NCBI GenBank assembly: GCA_027451405.1
Contig: DAIDJM010000008.1
Span: forward strand, 1 to 64,000
Length of the DNA stretch: 64,000 nucleotides
From: Acetobacteraceae bacterium
GTDB lineage: Bacteria; Pseudomonadota; Alphaproteobacteria; Acetobacterales; Acetobacteraceae
Direction: 5' to 3'
Below are positions 9,401 to 18,359 of the stretch, one piece after another. Below the pieces are notes generated by a model. It was given only the letters and a program-made list of their open reading frames with translations. It was not told the DNA's origin and did not search any database. Both the position numbers and the translations under genes were made by a program. How positions within the stretch are numbered: the first letter of the stretch is position 1; each line of letters starts with the position of its first letter.

Positions 9401-9608
9401 CGGCACCGGTGCGGGATCGGAACTGCGTCAGCCGCTCGGCTATGCCATGGTCGGCGGGCTCCTGCTCAGCCAGGCGCTCACGCTCTACACGACGCCGGTG
9501 ATCTATCTCTATCTCGACCGGATCCAGCACTACTTTGCGCCGACCGAGGCGGATGCGAGAATGCCGCGCCTGGCCCGAAAGCTGCGGGGCGCCACCGCCG
9601 CCGAGTGA
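6483..9608 (+). CDS. RND multidrug efflux permease (MdtB/MdtC-like)
   Basis: A 1041-residue inner-membrane RND pump of full family length. It begins SVSSPFIRRPIATSL, keeps the proton-relay helix motif GFVVDDAIVMLEN, and has the conserved lysine helix GIVKKNGIMMVDFA near the C-terminus. Proton influx drives drug export together with the adaptor encoded just upstream. The only sensible start is TTG 6483, seven bases after the adaptor stop; no ATG gives the conserved N-terminal IRRP helix. No regulator gene is adjacent. Confidence 0.93.
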   Translation: MSVSSPFIRRPIATSLIMAAIFLLGVAVYPLLPVAPLPQVEFPTISISANFPGASPEVMASSVAEPLETQLSQIPGLSQLTSVNVLGTSSITAQFDLSRNIDAAATDVLEAINGAQGQVPKNLPSQPTFRKTNPADSPIFLIAASSDLVPLTTVDDYVENVLSQQLSQVPGVGTIFVAGQQKPAIRVQIDPAKLAAMGMTLEDVRSALTIATVNSPKGSIDGPRRSFTILDNDQLTQPGPYNDLIVAWKNGAPVRIRDIGQAVRGPQNREQISWQNGRKGVLLVIFKQPGANVIATVERIKQELPRLQASIPPAIHLKTIVDRTQTIRASINDVERTLALSVALVVLVIFLFLRSLWATIIPSITVPVALVGTCAAMYFFGFSLDNLSLMGLTIAVGFVVDDAIVMLENIYRHVEEGMTPLDAALKGAGEIGFTIVSISLSLIAVFIPLLLMGGLVGRIFREFAMTVSLTVVLSAIVSLTLTPMMCARFLKAEDGRHGRLYRIIEAMFDGMLAFYRRTLGVALRFRFVTLMVFLATVALTAVLFTIIPKGFFPQQDIGLIIAVTNANQDTSYDRMVQLQEEVNQIVLHDPAVASFASVLGGGNGSTPNNGRLYINLKPWNQREPIMDVIARLSRKAQALQGVQLFMQPAQDITVGARNARTLYQYTLQDADANELNQWAPRLLERLQKLPQLRDVTSDQQIAGTTATLTIDRDAAARYGIQPQQIDDTLYDAFGQREVTQYFTQVSSYYVILEVPPRLEGDLHTLGNLYVKGASGTAVPLSALVRMTTKPVAPLAVNHQGQFPAVTISFNLTNGASLGDAVNAIAKLEQQLGTPASLQGSFQGNAAAFQSSLESEPYLIAAALIAVYIILGILYESYILPLTILSTLPSAGVGALLMLMLAGRDLSVIAVIGIILLIGIVKKNGIMMVDFAIHAEREQGKTPLEAITQACLLRFRPIMMTTMAALFSGLPLMLGTGAGSELRQPLGYAMVGGLLLSQALTLYTTPVIYLYLDRIQHYFAPTEADARMPRLARKLRGATAAE

Positions 9609-9633
9609 GGCCAGGCAGTTGGGGGAGCTGCCG

Positions 9634-9939
9634 ATGACACCGCCCGAACTGGTCCGGTTGCGCGAAAGCATCGACAATATCGATGCCGCGCTGATCTACC
9701 TGCTCGCCGAGCGGTTCAAATGCACGCAGAGCGTGGGCGAGCTCAAGGCGCGGCTCGGATTGCCGCCCGCGGATCCCGGACGCGAGGCGCAGCAGATCGC
9801 CCGGCTGCGCGCTCTGGCGGAGGGGGCGAAGCTCGATCCGGAGTTTGCGGAAAAGTTCCTCGCCTTCGTCATTCGCGAGGTCATCCATCACCATGAGCGG
9901 ATCGCCTCCGGCGGCCCGGGCGAGCCCCGCCGGGCTTGA
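9634..9939 (+). CDS. Chorismate mutase, AroQ type II
   Basis: A 101-residue all-helical protein containing LRESIDNIDAALIYLLAERF and then KCTQSVGELKARLGLPPADPGRE, typical of monofunctional AroQ mutases of alphaproteobacteria. It isomerises chorismate to prephenate for phenylalanine and tyrosine synthesis. ATG 9634 is preceded by GGGGGAG six bases upstream. It follows the RND pump by 25 bases and precedes pmbA by 90. No signal peptide, so it is cytoplasmic. Confidence 0.85.
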   Translation: MTPPELVRLRESIDNIDAALIYLLAERFKCTQSVGELKARLGLPPADPGREAQQIARLRALAEGAKLDPEFAEKFLAFVIREVIHHHERIASGGPGEPRRA

Positions 9940-10029
9940 ACCGGCCGAGCCGGGCGGCGAGCCGCTCGCTTCGGCGTCACGCTTGGCCGCCCCCTCTACT
10001 TGGAGGGTCGCTCGCGCTATGCTCCGCCC

Positions 10030-11358
10030 ATGACATTGGCAGCGCTTCAGGATCTGATCGAACACGCCCGAAAGGCCGGGGGCGACGCGGCGGACGCGGT
10101 GCTGTTCCGCGGCACCAGCGTCAGCGTCGAGCGGCGTCTCGGGCAAATGGAGCATCTCGAACGCGCCGAGTCGACCGATCTCGGCTTGCGCGTCTTCGTG
10201 GGTCACCGCGCCGCGATCGTCTCCGCGAGCAGTCTCGAGCCGGCGCGCTTCGCAAGCCTCGCGCAACGCGCGGTCGCCATGGCGCGGATCGTGCCCGAAG
10301 ACCCTTTTGCTGGGCTTTCGGAACAAAGTGACGCGCCCGAGGATCCCGCCGGTCTCGAGACCGCCGACCCCGCCGAGCCCTCGATCGCCGACCTCATCGA
10401 GCGCGCACAGACCGCCGAGGAAGCGGCGCTGCAGGTGGCGGGTGTCACGAACTCCGAAGGCGGCAGCGCCGGCTATTCGCGGACCGACATTTTTCTCGCG
10501 ACCAGCGCCGGCTTCGCGGGAAGCTACGCGCGCACCAGCCACTCGGTCTCCGCCTCCGTGCTGGCCGGCAGCGGCACGGCGATGCAGCGCGACTACGATT
10601 ACCATAGCGCGACGCACCTGGCCGATCTCGACGACCCGCAAACGATCGGAAGGCGTGCCGGTGACCGCGCGGTCGCGCGCCTCAATCCGATCCGGCCGCC
10701 GACCGCGCGGCTGCCAGTCGTCTACGATCCGCGCGTCGCGGGCAGCCTCATCGGCCACCTCGCCGGCGCCATCAACGGCGCCGCCATCGCCCGCGGCACC
10801 TCCTTCCTGAAAGACAAGCTCGGCCAACGGATCTTCGCGCCCGGCATCGTCGTGCGCGACGATCCGCGCCGGCCGCGCGGTCCTTCGAGCCGCACCTTCG
10901 ATGCCGAAGGCGTGCGCACGGCGGCGCGCGCCGTCATCGAGGACGGCGTGCTCACCACGTGGCTGCTCGACAGCCGCAGCGCCCGCCAGCTCGGTCTGCG
11001 CAGCACGGGCCACGCCTCCCGCGGCACCAGCGGCCCACCGATGCCCGCCGCGACCAATCTCTATCTCGCGGCCGGCCGCGAGACGCCCGCCGAGCTGATG
11101 GCCGACATCGCGGAAGGACTTTACGTGACCGAACTGATCGGCAACAGCCTCAATCCCACGACCGGCGATTACAGCCGCGGCGCCGCCGGCTTCATGATCC
11201 GGGGCGGGGCGCTGGCCGAGCCGGTTTCCGAAATCACCATCGCCGGCAATCTGATCGAGATGTGGAAAACCTTGCGGCCTGCCAATGATCTCGTCTTCCG
11301 CCGCGGCACCGACGCGCCCACGGTGCGCGTCGAAGGCATGGTGATGGCCGGCGCATGA
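10030..11358 (+). CDS. pmbA: PmbA/TldE, metallopeptidase-family protein
   Basis: A 442-residue member of the TldD/PmbA family. The C-terminal half has [11 protein letters not shown], the domain-3 [16 protein letters not shown] segment and [17 protein letters not shown], which mark PmbA/TldE rather than TldD. TldD and TldE together form a protease that processes peptides such as microcin B17 and acts on the CcdA antitoxin; TldD is not in the window. ATG 10030 is used. Its stop overlaps the bioB start by four bases (ATGA), implying co-translation. Confidence 0.88.
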   Translation: MTLAALQDLIEHARKAGGDAADAVLFRGTSVSVERRLGQMEHLERAESTDLGLRVFVGHRAAIVSASSLEPARFASLAQRAVAMARIVPEDPFAGLSEQSDAPEDPAGLETADPAEPSIADLIERAQTAEEAALQVAGVTNSEGGSAGYSRTDIFLATSAGFAGSYARTSHSVSASVLAGSGTAMQRDYDYHSATHLADLDDPQTIGRRAGDRAVARLNPIRPPTARLPVVYDPRVAGSLIGHLAGAINGAAIARGTSFLKDKLGQRIFAPGIVVRDDPRRPRGPSSRTFDAEGVRTAARAVIEDGVLTTWLLDSRSARQLGLRSTGHASRGTSGPPMPAATNLYLAAGRETPAELMADIAEGLYVTELIGNSLNPTTGDYSRGAAGFMIRGGALAEPVSEITIAGNLIEMWKTLRPANDLVFRRGTDAPTVRVEGMVMAGA

Positions 11359-12311
11359 ACGCGATTGCTCTCCGCCACGACTGGACGCGCGACGAGGTCG
11401 CGGCCCTCATGGCGCTGCCTCTGCCGGAACTCCTGTTCCGGGCGCAAACCATTCATCGCGCCCATCACGATCCGCTGAACATCGAGATCGCCACGCTGCT
11501 CTCGATCAAGACGGGCGGCTGCCCCGAGGATTGCGCCTACTGTCCCCAGAGCGCCGCCTTTGACACGGGTGTCGCCGCCGGCAAGCTGATGCCGCTCGAT
11601 GCGGTGCTCGATGCCGCGCGCGCGGCGCGCGCCTCGGGTGCCTCGCGCTTCTGCATGGGGGCGGCCTGGCGCAGCCCGAAAGAGCGCGACATCGACGCGG
11701 TCTGCGCCATGGTCGAAGGCGTGCGCGCGCTCGGGCTCGAGACCTGCGCCACGCTCGGCATGCTCACGCGCCCGCAGGCGCAGCGCCTGCGGGACGCCGG
11801 CCTCGACTACTACAACCACAATCTCGACACGTCCCCGGAATTTTACGGCGACATCATTTCCACCCGGACCTACGCCGATCGTCTCGAAACGCTGGCCCAT
11901 GTGCGGGACGCCGGCATCGCCGTCTGCTGCGGCGGTATTGTGGGATTGGGCGAGAGCGACGCCGACCGCGCCGGCCTGATCGCCACGCTCGCGAGCCTGC
12001 CGGCGCATCCCGAAAGCGTGCCGGTGAATGCGCTCGTGCGCGTCGCGGGCACGCCGCTCGCCGAGGCGCCGCCGGTCGATCCGCTCGACCTCGTGCGCGT
12101 GATCGCGGCTGCGCGCATCACCATGCCCAAATCCGTCGTGCGGCTTTCCGCCGGCCGCGAAACCATGACCGACGAGGCCCAGGCGCTTTGCTTCCTGGCT
12201 GGGGCCAACTCGATCTTTTACGGCGAGCGGCTGCTCACCACGGCCAATCCCGGCGCCGATCGCGATCGCGCGCTGCTCGCGAGGCTCGGGATGCGTGCCG
12301 GACAGAGCTGA
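11355..12311 (+). CDS. bioB: Biotin synthase BioB
   Basis: A 318-residue radical SAM enzyme. C56, C60 and C63 in [10 protein letters not shown] bind the SAM iron-sulfur cluster, and [13 protein letters not shown] is the dethiobiotin-binding segment. It inserts sulfur into dethiobiotin, the final step of biotin synthesis. The gene overlaps pmbA by four bases and bioA by 17. There is no separate promoter or BirA operator space upstream, so its expression should follow pmbA. Confidence 0.96.
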   Translation: MNAIALRHDWTRDEVAALMALPLPELLFRAQTIHRAHHDPLNIEIATLLSIKTGGCPEDCAYCPQSAAFDTGVAAGKLMPLDAVLDAARAARASGASRFCMGAAWRSPKERDIDAVCAMVEGVRALGLETCATLGMLTRPQAQRLRDAGLDYYNHNLDTSPEFYGDIISTRTYADRLETLAHVRDAGIAVCCGGIVGLGESDADRAGLIATLASLPAHPESVPVNALVRVAGTPLAEAPPVDPLDLVRVIAAARITMPKSVVRLSAGRETMTDEAQALCFLAGANSIFYGERLLTTANPGADRDRALLARLGMRAGQS

Positions 12312-13548
12312 GGCGTCCGGGGACGCTCATCTCTGGCGTCCCTATACGCAAATGAAGACCGCCGCACCGCCGCTCCGCGCGGTGCGCACCGAGGGCTGCC
12401 GCATCACGCTCGAGGATGGGCGTGTGCTGATCGATGGCATCGCCAGCTGGTGGACCGCCTGCCACGGCTACAATCATCCGCACATCCGTGTCGCTGTCGA
12501 GGCACAGCTCGAGGCGATGCCGCATGTGATGTTCGGCGGATTGACCCATGATCCGGCCGAACGCCTCGCCGCGCGTCTGTGCCGGCGGCTGCCGGGCGAC
12601 CTGAACCACGTCTTCTTCGCCGACAGCGGCTCGGTCGCGGTCGAGGTGGCGATGAAAATGGCCGCGCAATCCTGGCTCAATCGCGGCATCAAGACGCGCA
12701 CGCGCTTTCTCGCTTTCCGGGGCGGCTATCACGGCGACACCTTCGCCACCATGGCGGTGTGCGATCCCGAAGAGGGCATGCATGCCCTGTTCGGTCCGCT
12801 TCTGCCGCAGCACAAGATCGTCGATCTGCCACGCGACCGGGCCAGCATCGCCGAATTCGACCGCGTGCTGGAAACCGAATCCCGCACGCTCACCGGCATA
12901 CTCGTCGAACCGCTCGTGCAAGGCGCGGGCGGCATGCTTTTCCACGACGCTTCCGTGCTGCGGTATCTGCGCGATGCTGCCGATCATTATGGACTGCCGC
13001 TGATCTTCGACGAGATCTTCACCGGTTTCGGCCGCACCGGTGCGATGTTCGCCTGCGAGCAGGCCGGCGTGATTCCCGACATCGTCACACTTTCGAAAGC
13101 GCTCACCGGCGGCACGATGGCGCTATCGGCCGCGATCGCCCGCACACCGATCTTCGAGGCGTTCTTGTCCGAGACGCCGAGTGCGGCCCTGATGCATGGC
13201 CCGACCTACATGGCCAATCCGCTGGCCTGCGCCGCCGCGAATGCCTCGCTCGATCTCTTCGAGCGCGAGGATCGCCTCTCACAGGTCATGAAGATCGAGA
13301 CGCAGCTACGGGCCGAACTCGCGCCATGCCGGCATTTCACCAGCGTGCGGGACGTGCGCGTGCGGGGCGCGATCGGCGTGGTGGAACTCGAGCGGATCCA
13401 CGCCCTGGACGCGCTGAAAGCCGAATTCGTCGCTCAGGGCGTGTGGGTCCGCCCGTTCCGCAACATCGTTTATCTGACGCCTGCGCTTACCATAACGGAG
13501 ACGGAACTGAGCGCGCTCACCCGCGCGATCCAGACTGTTCTGCGATAA
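12295..13548 (+). CDS. bioA: BioA, DAPA aminotransferase
   Basis: A 417-residue class-III PLP aminotransferase that converts 8-amino-7-oxononanoate to 7,8-diaminopelargonate using SAM as amino donor. LWRPYTQM near the N-terminus and [15 protein letters not shown] identify BioA rather than other class-III enzymes. D239 in [13 protein letters not shown] and K268 in TLSKALTGG are the PLP contacts. GTG 12295 lies inside the end of bioB, so the pair is translationally coupled. bioF, bioD and bioC are not in the window. Confidence 0.94.
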   Translation: MPDRAEASGDAHLWRPYTQMKTAAPPLRAVRTEGCRITLEDGRVLIDGIASWWTACHGYNHPHIRVAVEAQLEAMPHVMFGGLTHDPAERLAARLCRRLPGDLNHVFFADSGSVAVEVAMKMAAQSWLNRGIKTRTRFLAFRGGYHGDTFATMAVCDPEEGMHALFGPLLPQHKIVDLPRDRASIAEFDRVLETESRTLTGILVEPLVQGAGGMLFHDASVLRYLRDAADHYGLPLIFDEIFTGFGRTGAMFACEQAGVIPDIVTLSKALTGGTMALSAAIARTPIFEAFLSETPSAALMHGPTYMANPLACAAANASLDLFEREDRLSQVMKIETQLRAELAPCRHFTSVRDVRVRGAIGVVELERIHALDALKAEFVAQGVWVRPFRNIVYLTPALTITETELSALTRAIQTVLR

Positions 13549-13597
13549 AAGGGCCGGGATTTGCGGGCGCAGGGGGGGCAGCCCGTTCCCGCCGCGG

Positions 13598-14512
13598 TCA
13601 AAACGGATATTTCACGCCCGTCAGGTCCTCCGACACCGACCACAGCCGGCGCCAGTCGGCGCGGTCCCGCGCATGGGGCCAGATGCGCGCCCGCGCGGGC
13701 GCGCCGCGAATTTCCATGAAGCCGTCAGGGCCCCAGTAATCGCCGTTCTTCGCGTCCGGCATCGTCGCCGCGTAAAGCCCCGGCAGCGCGCCGGCGGCAC
13801 CGCTTTGAAACGCGAACAAACCGATGGCATTGAACAGGAGCTGCACGGGCGCCGGCATGCCCGTCGCCTTCATGAAACCGGTGAGCGCCACGCCGGGATG
13901 CGCGGCCAGGCTCGCGAGCGCGCTGCCCGCCTCGGTCGACCGTGCCGCAAGCTCCTGCGCGAACATCAGATTGGCGAGCTTCGATTGCTCGTAAACCGGC
14001 CGGCCCTGATAATTCCGCTCGAATTGCAGATCGTCCCAATGCATGCGCCCGCGCCGGTGCGCGATGCTGGAGATCGTCACGACGCGCGGCGCCTCGGCGC
14101 GCAGCAGGACCGGCATCAGCAGGCCGGTGAGCGCGAAATGTCCGAGATGGTTGGTGGCGAATTGCCGTTCGAAACCGTCCGCGGTCACGGCACGCTGCGG
14201 TTGCAACCCGAGCCCCGCATTGTTGAGCAGCACGTCGATGCGCGGCAGGTCGATCACACGTTCGGCGAAGGCACGGACCGAAGCGAGGCTCGCCAGATCG
14301 AGCGCGCGCACTTCGATATTGGCCCGCGGATGCGCGGCACGCATCTCCGCTGCAGCCGCCTCGCCACGCGCCGTGTCGCGCACGGCCAGAATGAGCGTGG
14401 CGCCCTTGGCGGCAAGCGCCTTGGACGCCTCCAGTCCAATGCCGCTCGTGGCGCCGGTAATCACCGTCGTGCGGCCAGTCTGGTCAGGAATCTGGGCGGT
14501 GGTCCACGGCAT
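13598..14512 (-). CDS. Short-chain dehydrogenase/reductase (retinol dehydrogenase-like)
   Basis: A 304-residue classical SDR. TGATSGIG near residue 20 binds NAD(P), NNAG follows, and the catalytic Tyr-Lys pair is in YEQSKLAN. Length and sequence resemble the WW-oxidoreductase/retinol dehydrogenase-like branch; the substrate is unknown. A TTG at 14524 is in frame, but ATG 14512 has GGAG six bases upstream and is chosen. It is convergent with bioA, 49 bases from it. Confidence 0.85.
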   Translation of the reverse strand: MPWTTAQIPDQTGRTTVITGATSGIGLEASKALAAKGATLILAVRDTARGEAAAAEMRAAHPRANIEVRALDLASLASVRAFAERVIDLPRIDVLLNNAGLGLQPQRAVTADGFERQFATNHLGHFALTGLLMPVLLRAEAPRVVTISSIAHRRGRMHWDDLQFERNYQGRPVYEQSKLANLMFAQELAARSTEAGSALASLAAHPGVALTGFMKATGMPAPVQLLFNAIGLFAFQSGAAGALPGLYAATMPDAKNGDYWGPDGFMEIRGAPARARIWPHARDRADWRRLWSVSEDLTGVKYPF

Positions 14513-14584
14513 GGGAGTCTCCAAGGAGGCGCTGCTTCTTAGCAGGCTAGAGCAACCGCCGATCTGCCTGAAGCGCCAGCGCTA

Positions 14585-14649
14585 GGGCCTCCGGCGGGCA
14601 TGGGCTCTGCCCCTGCGCCCCGCTGGGGCCGAAAGGCCCCAGCCCCAGC
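14585..14649 (-). repeat. GC-rich double-hairpin repeat, copy 1
   Basis: This copy reads on the minus strand. The first hairpin is GCTGGGGCC / GGCCCCAGC with loop GAAA (14622-14643), and next to it is a GGGGCAGAGCCC-type stem and the CCGCCGGAGG tail (about 14587-14596). Three more copies are at 19202, 20852 and 56811. It lies between the SRPBCC gene and the SDR gene, both on the minus strand. Confidence 0.75.
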
Positions 14650-14651
14650 AC

Positions 14652-15110
14652 TTAGGCGGCTTTGGCGGGAAGGCGGTCGGTGCGCGGGAGGCTTTGGCCG
14701 GTCTCCAGGAAGGTCTTCAGGCTCGAGAGCACCTGCGGCCAGCCGTTCGACACCGCCTGGATATGCCGGTGCGGCTTGTCCGCCTCATGCGTGACCACCA
14801 GCTTCACCACGTCGCCATCATTCGTGATATCGAACGTGCAGCGCGTATCGCCGTCCGCCTTGTTCTCCGGGATGAACTCGTTCCGCCACCGCAGCACGAG
14901 CCGGTTCGGCGGATCGATCTCGAGCACCTCGCCGGCATCCGCCACCCATCCGTCAGCAGCGATCAGCTTCCACGATGCGCCCTTCTGCCAGCTGCACTCG
15001 TTATGAAAACCAAACCAAAACTGCCGGGTGAATTCGGGCGTCGTGATCGCTTCCCAAAGCTTTTCCTTGGTCGTGCGGATATAGGTGACATAGACGAACC
15101 GGTCATTCAT
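14652..15110 (-). CDS. SRPBCC/AHSA1-domain protein
   Basis: A 152-residue protein of the START-like AHSA1 superfamily. It begins with VYVTYIRTTKEKLWEAIT, and the typical TRQFW and GEVLEIDPPNRLVLRW segments follow. The family binds hydrophobic ligands or acts as a co-chaperone; the ligand here is unknown. It overlaps the upstream ArsR regulator gene by eight bases, a pairing seen in many proteobacteria, so the two form a small operon controlled from the operator at 15438. Confidence 0.85.
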   Translation of the reverse strand: MNDRFVYVTYIRTTKEKLWEAITTPEFTRQFWFGFHNECSWQKGASWKLIAADGWVADAGEVLEIDPPNRLVLRWRNEFIPENKADGDTRCTFDITNDGDVVKLVVTHEADKPHRHIQAVSNGWPQVLSSLKTFLETGQSLPRTDRLPAKAA

Positions 15111-15426
15111 CGCGCGTCTCCTCCAGCGTGCGTTTCAGTTCCGTCAGCGCAGCGAGCCGTGCCCGCTCGTAGCGACCGATCCAGCGCTCGGCGATTTCCT
15201 GGATCGGCAGCGGGTTCAGGTAATGGCGCTTTTCGCGGCCCCGCCGCTCGGTGGCGACGAGGTTGGCGGCTTCCAGCACAGCCAGGTGCTTGGTGACGGC
15301 CTGCCGGGTCATGCTTTCTCCCTCACAGAGTTCGCCGAGCGTCTGCCCGTTGCGCGCCCGCAACCGGTCGAGCAGCCGGCGACGGGCGGGGTCGGCCAGA
15401 GCGCGGAACACGGCGTCCATGCTCAT
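15103..15426 (-). CDS. ArsR-family winged-helix repressor
   Basis: A 107-residue regulator: FRALADPARRRLLDRL, then the recognition helix SMTRQAVTKHLAVLE and the wing GREKRHYLNP. No metal-binding cysteine pair is visible, so the effector is probably not a metal; members paired with SRPBCC genes are usually of this type. An alternative TTG at 15441 would sit inside the palindromic operator, so ATG 15426 (MSMDAVF) is preferred. It is co-transcribed with the SRPBCC gene. Confidence 0.88.
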   Translation of the reverse strand: MSMDAVFRALADPARRRLLDRLRARNGQTLGELCEGESMTRQAVTKHLAVLEAANLVATERRGREKRHYLNPLPIQEIAERWIGRYERARLAALTELKRTLEETRDE

Positions 15427-15437
15427 GCGAGGATCAT

Positions 15438-15453
15438 GCAACCATTCGGTTGC
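15438..15453. promoter_or_regulatory. Probable ArsR autoregulatory operator
   Basis: A perfect inverted repeat, GCAACC-ATTC-GGTTGC, lies 12 bases upstream of the ArsR ATG. Dyads of this size next to arsR-type genes are the usual autoregulatory sites. Binding here would block transcription of both the regulator and the SRPBCC gene. Confidence 0.6.
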
Positions 15454-15510
15454 CTTTTCAAGCGCGATGTGCGGCCGCCGGGGCGGAGCCCGCGCTCGCG
15501 GAAGGCAAGC

Positions 15511-16689
15511 TCAGTGTCCCGGATCGAGATAAAGCGGGCTGGCGCGATATCGCCGGAGCCAGAACCGGGCGAGGACGCCGACGGTCGCCGCCACCGGCAC
15601 CGCGAGCATCACGCCCAAGAAGCCGAACGCCGCTCCGCCGGCGAACAGCGCGAAGATCACCCAGGCCGCCGGCAGCTCCACGCGATCGCCGAGGAAGCGC
15701 GGATAGATCACATAGCCCTCGAAAATCTGCCCGATGATGAACACGCCGGCCACGCGCGCGACACCGGCCCAGGTCGGGAATTCCGCGAAGGCCAGCGCGA
15801 TCGCGGTGACGAAGCCGGTGATGCTCCCGACATAGGGGATGAAGCTCAGCGCGCCGGCGCCGATCCCCACCACGAGGCCGAGATCGAGCCCGACCACCGA
15901 CAAACCGACCGCGTAATAAAGCGCCAGCAGCACGCAGCAGGCGGCCTGGCCACGTACCCAGGCCGAAAGGATGCGGTCCACCTCATGGGCCTGCGCGCGG
16001 ACCGTCTCGCGGTAGCGCAGCGGCACCCAGCTATCGAGCAGGCCGACGATCCGCCGCCAGTCGCGCAGGAGATAGAACGCGACCACCGGCGTCACGACCA
16101 CAAAGGAAAGCACGTTGAACAGCGCGAACCCGCCGCCCACGATGCGCGTGAGCGCGCCCACCAGAAACGTGATGATCGAGCCCGCCTCGCCGCTCACGAG
16201 ATCGGACAATTTGGCATCCACGTAGTCGGGCCCGAGATGCTGCTGGAGCTTGGCGATGGTCGTGCCGGCAAAATTGCTCAAGCCCCGCACATAATCGGGC
16301 ACGCGGCCGACCAGGATCGCGATCTGGCTGAGGATCACGGGATAGAGCAGCAGAACGAAAAGCAGCGCCGCCGCGATCGCGCCGACGATCAGCAGCAGGG
16401 AAGCCAGCCCGCGGGGAATGCGGGCCCGCGTCATGCGGGTGCAGATCGGATCGAGCCCGTAGGCGATGCCGGCGGCGGCGACGAAAGGCAGCAGGATCGA
16501 GTTGAAGAGCTGCAGCGCGAGCAAGACCACGAGCGCGACGCCGGCGAGCAGCGCGATACGCTGCCCGCGCGTCGATTGCGTGCCGGTCTGCGCCGGCGCC
16601 GATATGGGAGTGGGAGGCGCCGACGGCGGGGACGGCGGGGGCGGCGCGGGCGGCACGGGCCGCAGCAGCGGCGGCGGGTCGGCTCTCAT
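15511..16689 (-). CDS. AI-2E family (PerM-like) permease
   Basis: A 392-residue membrane protein with about eight membrane helices and the family segments NVLSFVVVTPVVAFYLLRDW and SFIPYVGSITGF. The first ~35 residues are proline-rich and probably cytoplasmic and disordered. PerM-like proteins are proposed exporters or ion antiporters; substrate unknown. The start overlaps the stop of the upstream phosphatidyltransferase gene by four bases, so the two are one operon. A second family member lies at 47123. Confidence 0.85.
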   Translation of the reverse strand: MRADPPPLLRPVPPAPPPPSPPSAPPTPISAPAQTGTQSTRGQRIALLAGVALVVLLALQLFNSILLPFVAAAGIAYGLDPICTRMTRARIPRGLASLLLIVGAIAAALLFVLLLYPVILSQIAILVGRVPDYVRGLSNFAGTTIAKLQQHLGPDYVDAKLSDLVSGEAGSIITFLVGALTRIVGGGFALFNVLSFVVVTPVVAFYLLRDWRRIVGLLDSWVPLRYRETVRAQAHEVDRILSAWVRGQAACCVLLALYYAVGLSVVGLDLGLVVGIGAGALSFIPYVGSITGFVTAIALAFAEFPTWAGVARVAGVFIIGQIFEGYVIYPRFLGDRVELPAAWVIFALFAGGAAFGFLGVMLAVPVAATVGVLARFWLRRYRASPLYLDPGH

Positions 16690-17249
16690 GCGGGACGCAC
16701 CGTGCGGGCCAGATAGGCGGCGCCGCTGGCGATGGTGGTTCCGGCGACGATCCAGATGGCCGCCCAGCGCAATGGCGACAGCGCAACATTCAGCGCATCG
16801 AGCCCGAGTACGATCGCGACCAGTCCGATCTGCATGGCGGTGTTCAGCTTCGAGACCACGAGCGGCCGGATCGCCATTCCGTGTCCGAACATCCAGAGCA
16901 GCACCACGCCGCCCACGATCAGCAGGTCGCGGAAGACGATCAGGATCGCGATCCAGCTCGGCAATTCGCCGATCGCGGCCAGCGTCACCACCATCGAGAC
17001 CATCAGGGCCTTGTCGGCGAGCGGATCGAGCGCCGCCCCGAGCGCGGTGCCGCGTCCGCGCCTTGCGAGCCAGCCATCGATCGCATCGGAAATGCCCGCC
17101 GCCACGAACAGCGCGAAGGCCGCCGCCCAGTCCCGCCGGATCACCAGCCAGACCGCGACCGGCACCGCGCAGAGCCGGCCGAGGCTGATCGCGTTCGGCA
17201 GCGTCAGCACCGCGGTCCCTTGGGCCGGAAGCATGCCCTCGTCAGGCAT
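16686..17249 (-). CDS. CDP-alcohol phosphatidyltransferase (PgsA-like)
   Basis: A 187-residue integral membrane enzyme with the complete CDP-alcohol signature: SDAIDGWLARRG, then GAALDPLADK. Most likely it makes phosphatidylglycerophosphate from CDP-diacylglycerol and glycerol-3-phosphate, but other head groups use the same motif. ATG 17249 (MPDEGMLPAQG) has GAGG upstream; longer reading extends antisense into purM. It is divergent from purM, 69 bases apart, so the promoters share this short space. Confidence 0.82.
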   Translation of the reverse strand: MPDEGMLPAQGTAVLTLPNAISLGRLCAVPVAVWLVIRRDWAAAFALFVAAGISDAIDGWLARRGRGTALGAALDPLADKALMVSMVVTLAAIGELPSWIAILIVFRDLLIVGGVVLLWMFGHGMAIRPLVVSKLNTAMQIGLVAIVLGLDALNVALSPLRWAAIWIVAGTTIASGAAYLARTVRPA

Positions 17250-17318
17250 CGTCGCCTCGGATGGTGTTCGCCCGCATCCTAGCCTATCGAAGCGGCGCGG
17301 TGGGGAGTTCTTCGCGGC

Positions 17319-18359
17319 ATGACATCGTACCGGGATGCCGGCGTGGATATCGAGGCGGGCGAGGCGCTCGTCGATGCGATCCGTCCGGCGGCGGCGGCGA
17401 CCGCGCGGGCCGGGACGATGGGGGGGTTGGGCGGGTTCGGCGCGCTGTTCGATCTGCGCGCGGCCGGGTTCCGCGATCCGGTACTGGTGTCCTCGACCGA
17501 TGGGGTCGGAACGAAGCTGCTGGTCGCCATCGAAACGGGCCTGCACGACCATGTCGGCATCGATCTGGTCGCGATGTGCGTCAACGATCTGGTGGTGCAG
17601 GGAGCGGAGCCGCTCTTCTTTCTGGATTATTTCGCCACCGGCCGGCTCGCGGTCGCGGATGCGGCGCGGGTGGTGCGCGGCATCGCCGAAGGTTGCCGGC
17701 AAAGCGGCTGCGCGCTGGTCGGCGGCGAGACGGCCGAGATGCCGGGCATGTATGCGGCCGGCCATTACGATCTGGCGGGTTTCGCGGTCGGCGCCGCCGA
17801 GCGCGGGCGGCTGCTCCCCGAGGGGGTGGAAGCGGGCCAGACGATCCTCGGCCTGCCGAGCACTGGCGTCCATGCGAACGGCTTCTCGCTCGTGCGGCGC
17901 ATTCTGGCGGATGCGGGGCTCGGCTATGCGGCGCCGGCGCCGTTCGCGCCGGGGCAGAGCCTCGGCGAGGCGCTGATGGCGCCGACCCGGCTCTACGTGG
18001 CGCCCGTGCTGGCCCTGCACCGGGCGGGCCTGCTGCGCGCGGCCGCCCACATCACCGGCGGCGGGCTTCCCGGCAACCTGCCGCGCGTGCTGCCCCAGGG
18101 CACCGCGGCGCGGATCGACAAGCCCTGGCCGGTGCCGGAGGTATTTCGCTTTCTCGCCCGCACCGGGCGGGTCGGCGAGGCCGAGATGCTGCGGGTGTTC
18201 AATGCCGGAATCGGCATGGCGCTGGTGGTCGCGGATGAGGCCGCGGCACTCCGGCTGCTCGCCGAGCATGGCGAGGCCGCGCATCGGCTGGGCCGCGTGG
18301 TGGAGGCCGACGGGGGGAGCGAATTCGAGCTGGCCCTGCCGGAGGGATGGCTCGGGTGA
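17319..18359 (+). CDS. purM: Phosphoribosylformylglycinamidine cyclo-ligase PurM
   Basis: A 346-residue ATP-dependent AIR synthetase of purine biosynthesis. [20 protein letters not shown] and [19 protein letters not shown] are the conserved ATP/substrate segments, and GGETAEMPG follows. It overlaps purN by 13 bases, so the two are translated together. Cytoplasmic. Confidence 0.96.
   Translation: MTSYRDAGVDIEAGEALVDAIRPAAAATARAGTMGGLGGFGALFDLRAAGFRDPVLVSSTDGVGTKLLVAIETGLHDHVGIDLVAMCVNDLVVQGAEPLFFLDYFATGRLAVADAARVVRGIAEGCRQSGCALVGGETAEMPGMYAAGHYDLAGFAVGAAERGRLLPEGVEAGQTILGLPSTGVHANGFSLVRRILADAGLGYAAPAPFAPGQSLGEALMAPTRLYVAPVLALHRAGLLRAAAHITGGGLPGNLPRVLPQGTAARIDKPWPVPEVFRFLARTGRVGEAEMLRVFNAGIGMALVVADEAAALRLLAEHGEAAHRLGRVVEADGGSEFELALPEGWLG

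Noticed and set aside
6375-9677. A 1100-residue open frame on the minus strand opposite the RND pump
   Set aside because: It is the antisense shadow of the RND permease; its product is His/Arg/Asp-rich with no domain and arises from GC-rich third positions.
11300-11360. BirA operator or riboswitch before bioB
   Set aside because: bioB overlaps the end of pmbA by four bases, leaving no leader; no matching sequence was seen.
15223-16716. A 497-residue plus-strand frame opposite the ArsR and permease genes
   Set aside because: Very rich in Arg, His, Glu and Gln with no domain; the minus-strand genes explain the region.
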